Shown here piece after piece: positions 60,832 to 64,000 of a stretch of 64,000 nt of DNA. The notes beneath the pieces were generated by a model. That model did not search any database. It had not been told where the DNA came from and saw nothing but the letters and a program-made list of their open reading frames with translations. The translations under genes were made by a program, and so were the position numbers. Within the stretch, counting starts at the first letter, position 1; each line of letters starts with the position of its first letter. This DNA comes from Clostridium celatum DSM 1785 (GTDB taxonomy: Bacteria; Bacillota; Clostridia; Clostridiales; Clostridiaceae): NCBI RefSeq assembly GCF_000320405.1, contig NZ_KB291650.1:62001-126000 (forward strand), read 5' to 3'.

Positions 60832-63800
60832 ATGAATATAAAGAGGAAGAGTAAAAGGAAAATTTTCATAACTACGTTATTAACTATGATAATTTATATA
60901 TTATCGTTAAATGAAATAAATGCGTTGGTTAAATTAGATAAAAACTTAAAGATTCAAATTATTGCAACTAGTAATTTAAATGGAAAATTTACAGCTTATG
61001 AATATTCTAAAAATATGAATGTAGATGGTGGGCTTACACAGATTTCAACTTTAATTAAAGAAGAAATGGACAATAATAAAAATACTGTGATAATTGATAA
61101 TGGTGATAGTATTCGAGGAAATTATAGTAATTTATTCTCAGAAGATAAAGAAAATCCAATGATTTTAGCTATGAATAAAATTGGATATGATGTATTAAAT
61201 TTAGGTGAAGGTGAATTAAATTTAGGTATAGATAAAGTAAATAGTTTTAAAAATCAATCACAAAATAAAGTAAATATAATTTGTTCTAATTTATATAAAA
61301 ATGGGGAGAGAGTCTTTGATGGATATGCTATAAAGGATTTAGATAATAATATTAAAGTTGCAATAATAGGTATTGTTTTGCCGGAGATTGAAAAGAAATA
61401 TGATAATAAGTTAAATGGATGTACGTTAAAAAATCCTATTGATGAGGTTGGAATAGTAATTGATGAAATAAAGTCAAAAGGTGGAGCTGATTTATATATT
61501 TTATCGGCTAATATAAGTGTAAGAGAAGAGAAAAATTCAGATGAGAATTTGATAAGAAAAATTGCGGAGAGATATGATAATATATCTGCTATAGTAATAG
61601 GTGATGAGTGTGAAATAGAAGAAGTAGAAAAAATTAATAATGCTATAGTAATTAAACCCAATAGTAATGGTGAAAGTATTGGAAAAATAGAAATAACCTT
61701 AGAAAAAATAGATAATGAATATAAAATAGTTAATGAGGAAAGTGAAATAATACCAACAGCAAGTGTTATAGAGGATGAAGAATTAACAGAAGAAGTTAAG
61801 AGTTATCATGAGAGATTAGTAATAGATGCTACAAAAAAGATTGGAGTATTAGATAAAGATTTAGTAGAAAAGGATAATATAAAAGGTATACCGCAATCTA
61901 TAGTTAGTGATCAAGGGTTAACTGATTTTATAAATGAAGTACAATTATATTATAGTAGAAAACAATTAGAAGAATTAGATATTGATGTTGATAATATATA
62001 TCATGTATCTGCAGCAAATATATTTGAAAGTACTTCTAATATTGAGGAAGGTAATATTACTAAAGCAGATATTTATAATATATATGGAAATGATAATAAT
62101 CTTTCTACAATAAAAATTACAGGAAAACAGCTTAAAAAATTGATGGAATGGTCAGTTGCAATTTACAATAAATTTCAAGAAGGGGATTTAACAATATCCT
62201 TAAATGAAAAAAGAAAAATATATCAATATTATATGTTTGATGGAATAAGTTATGAAATAAATATTTCTAATGATATAAATGATAGAATTGAGAATTTAAT
62301 TTTTGAAAAAGATAAAAAAGAAGTTAAAGATGATGATACAGTTTATTTAGCAATAAATAATTTAAGCTCTAAATCTATAATTGATTCTGAAATAAATAGT
62401 GTTTTTCATGGAGAAAGCTATGAAAAAATATGTGATACTAGCAATTATAGAATTTCAGCTATAAGAGATTTGATTTTTGACTATATTATTAATGTAAATA
62501 ATGGAGAAATAAAGAGAAATGTAGATGAAAATTGGAAATTAACTGGGGTAAAATATGATAACGAAAAAAGAGAAGTAGCAATGCGATTAATTAATGAAGA
62601 AAAGTTAAAGATTATGAAATCAAGTGATGAGAAAAATCCAATTATTAAAAGTATAACTTGGGATGATGTAATAGAGGTTTCAGATAAAACTATAGATATA
62701 ATAGCCTTTAATGATTTTCATGGAAGTTTACAAGAAGGTGATAAAAGTATTGGAGCTGCAAAACTTCTAACTTTAATTAAAGAAAAGCAAAGTTTAAAAA
62801 GTGATGATTATGATTCATTTATTGTTTCAACTGGAGATGTTTATGGAGGAGCACCTATATCTACACTTACATATGGCAAAGCAGTTTCAGAATTTTTAAA
62901 AGAAATGGATTTGACAGTATCCTCAATTGGGATACATGAGTTTGATTTAGGAATTGATAAAATAAAGGCGTGGCAGAGAGAAGGGGAATTTTCTTTTTTA
63001 GCAGCTAATATAGTAGATAAAGAAAGTAGAAATCCAATAAGTTGGATAGAGCCATATTCAGTTATTGAAAGCAATGGTTTAAAAATAGGAGTTATAGGAG
63101 TAACTACTCCAGAAATAGTTTCTAGAATAAAAGATGAAAATATTGAAAATTTAGAGTTTATATCTCCGGAAAGTGTTATAAATAAATATGCTAAAAAGTT
63201 AAAAGAAGAAGAAAAGGTAAATGCTGTTGTTGTTTTAGGATATTTAGAAGCAATACAAAATAAAATAACAGATAAGGTAGAAGGAGAAGTCACTGAACTG
63301 GCAAAGAGTATTTATAATGTTGATGCTATAATTACAGGAAGTAATGGTAAGTATATATCGGGGAGTGTTAATAATATACCTATAGTTGAAGCAGGAGGTA
63401 ATGGAGAAGGATTATCTAATCTCAAATTTACTTTTAATGTAGAAGGAAAATTGCTTAATGTAGAAGGTATTAGTGAAAAAATATGTAAAACAGATGAAAA
63501 AATTATAGCTAATGACAATATGGAAAGGATAATAAAGTCTTATGAAGAAGAATTAAGTGATATATTATTAGAAAAAATAGCTTATTTAGATAGAGATTTA
63601 GACTATGACAAAGATAATGGATTAACTTACATTGGAATGGTTATTGCAGAGTCACTAAGGAGAATAGCAAATACAGATATAGTTCTTATTGATGGTAGAG
63701 AAATAACAGGAGGGTTAGAGCAAGGTGAGGTTACAGTAGAGGATTTATATACAATAGTACCTTATGATAATGAATTAGTTACTATAAATCTTACGGGTGA

Positions 63801-64000
63801 AGAAATTAAAAATATAATAGAAGATAAAATAAAACTAAATGATAATGAGTGTGTTCAATTTGCAGGAATAAATGTATATTATGATGAAAGTAGAGAAATA
63901 GGAAAAGGAGTAACGTCTATAAAACTAACTAATGGAACAAGCTTAGATATGAATAGAAGCTATAAAGTTTTGATAAGCGATTTTATGCTATCTAGCAAAA
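60832..64000 (+). CDS. Tandem 5'-nucleotidase/cyclic phosphodiesterase-like surface protein with lost metal sites (partial)
   Basis: 1056 codons are open to the window end. A signal anchor lies at about 8-30. Two CpdB/UshA-type halves follow (about 40-610 and 620-end). Half one: metal residues of FxDxHG read SNLNG (Asn48, Asn50), GNHE reads GEGE (125-128), and GHxH reads GDEC (257-260). Half two keeps FNDFHG (Asp628, His630) and GD (668-669), but GNHE reads GIHE (Ile701, His702), LsH reads LGY (Tyr804) and GHSH reads GSNG (836-839). Normal enzymes use these ligands for nucleotide hydrolysis. Predicted pseudoenzyme, perhaps a nucleotide-binding or wall protein. ATG 60832 follows ATGGGGT. Confidence 0.8.
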   Translation, partial: MNIKRKSKRKIFITTLLTMIIYILSLNEINALVKLDKNLKIQIIATSNLNGKFTAYEYSKNMNVDGGLTQISTLIKEEMDNNKNTVIIDNGDSIRGNYSNLFSEDKENPMILAMNKIGYDVLNLGEGELNLGIDKVNSFKNQSQNKVNIICSNLYKNGERVFDGYAIKDLDNNIKVAIIGIVLPEIEKKYDNKLNGCTLKNPIDEVGIVIDEIKSKGGADLYILSANISVREEKNSDENLIRKIAERYDNISAIVIGDECEIEEVEKINNAIVIKPNSNGESIGKIEITLEKIDNEYKIVNEESEIIPTASVIEDEELTEEVKSYHERLVIDATKKIGVLDKDLVEKDNIKGIPQSIVSDQGLTDFINEVQLYYSRKQLEELDIDVDNIYHVSAANIFESTSNIEEGNITKADIYNIYGNDNNLSTIKITGKQLKKLMEWSVAIYNKFQEGDLTISLNEKRKIYQYYMFDGISYEINISNDINDRIENLIFEKDKKEVKDDDTVYLAINNLSSKSIIDSEINSVFHGESYEKICDTSNYRISAIRDLIFDYIINVNNGEIKRNVDENWKLTGVKYDNEKREVAMRLINEEKLKIMKSSDEKNPIIKSITWDDVIEVSDKTIDIIAFNDFHGSLQEGDKSIGAAKLLTLIKEKQSLKSDDYDSFIVSTGDVYGGAPISTLTYGKAVSEFLKEMDLTVSSIGIHEFDLGIDKIKAWQREGEFSFLAANIVDKESRNPISWIEPYSVIESNGLKIGVIGVTTPEIVSRIKDENIENLEFISPESVINKYAKKLKEEEKVNAVVVLGYLEAIQNKITDKVEGEVTELAKSIYNVDAIITGSNGKYISGSVNNIPIVEAGGNGEGLSNLKFTFNVEGKLLNVEGISEKICKTDEKIIANDNMERIIKSYEEELSDILLEKIAYLDRDLDYDKDNGLTYIGMVIAESLRRIANTDIVLIDGREITGGLEQGEVTVEDLYTIVPYDNELVTINLTGEEIKNIIEDKIKLNDNECVQFAGINVYYDESREIGKGVTSIKLTNGTSLDMNRSYKVLISDFMLSSK

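Noticed and set aside
61254-61661. Antisense ORFs opposite the tandem phosphatase-like gene, also at 62841-63293 and 63312-63518
   Set aside because: The plus strand is one continuous frame from 60832 to the window end with family motifs; the antisense frames are shadows.
1-64000. Looked for CRISPR arrays, IS ends, tRNA genes, attachment sites and prophage genes
   Set aside because: No regularly spaced identical repeats, transposase, integrase or cloverleaf-forming segment was recognised.

Overview
The window is AT-rich DNA with short intergenic gaps, strong AGGAGG-type ribosome binding sites, frequent TTG and GTG starts and many hairpin-plus-U-run terminators. Together with an Agr-type peptide system, a Spo0E-like protein, HprK, the MurT-GatD pair, an LrgAB pair and a PyrR-type pyr leader, this points to a chromosomal segment of a spore-forming low-GC Firmicute, most likely Clostridium sensu stricto. 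I see no IS element, prophage, CRISPR array, tRNA or rRNA. Most of the window is core genome.

Layout: 1-275 is the end of a cobalamin-binding methyltransferase. 457-4753 is an Agr-like quorum-sensing locus: a LytTR regulator and a kinase on the plus strand, agrB-agrD on the minus strand, and a second AgrC-like kinase. The agrD gene encodes only 45 residues and appears to specify a serine-based cyclic peptide. 5116-14800 holds an ACT protein with its UPF0210 partner, a HelD-like helicase, a cation antiporter, a large unknown membrane protein, a CoA-type Nudix hydrolase and a SprT-like protein. 14931-15105 is 6S RNA, facing a small Spo0E-like gene. A tandem structured repeat follows, then DUF896-hprK and an M18 aminopeptidase. 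19410-24929 is a folate operon (pabA-pabB-pabC-folE-HD protein-folP-folBK).

24992-36954 carries a lipoprotein, a barrel-only pyruvate kinase homologue, a YjeM-like permease, icd, an M29 aminopeptidase, glsA, polA-coaE and a lytic transglycosylase. 36994-42309 (minus strand) has a PrmA-like methyltransferase, a flavin reductase with a lysine-rich tail, and the cell-wall group murT-gatD-dac. 42601-50637 has an alpha/beta hydrolase, TspO, TopB, LrgAB and an SsuABC-like ABC transporter. 51043-55210 has a TPR gene split by a frameshift, a phosphofructokinase and a beta-lactamase-fold protein without its catalytic serine. 55218-60541 is the pyrimidine operon pyrB-pyrI-pyrC-pyrF-pyrK-pyrD behind a PyrR-type attenuator; pyrI has a one-base frameshift. 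From 60832 to the window end runs a large tandem 5'-nucleotidase/cyclic-phosphodiesterase-like protein that has lost most metal ligands in both halves.

The best leads are the serine-lactone Agr peptide with two kinases, the predicted pseudoenzymes (tandem metallophosphatase and Ser-less beta-lactamase fold), the HD phosphohydrolase inside the folate operon, the tandem structured repeat upstream of hprK, and two single-base frameshifts (TPR protein and PyrI) that may be real or sequencing errors.
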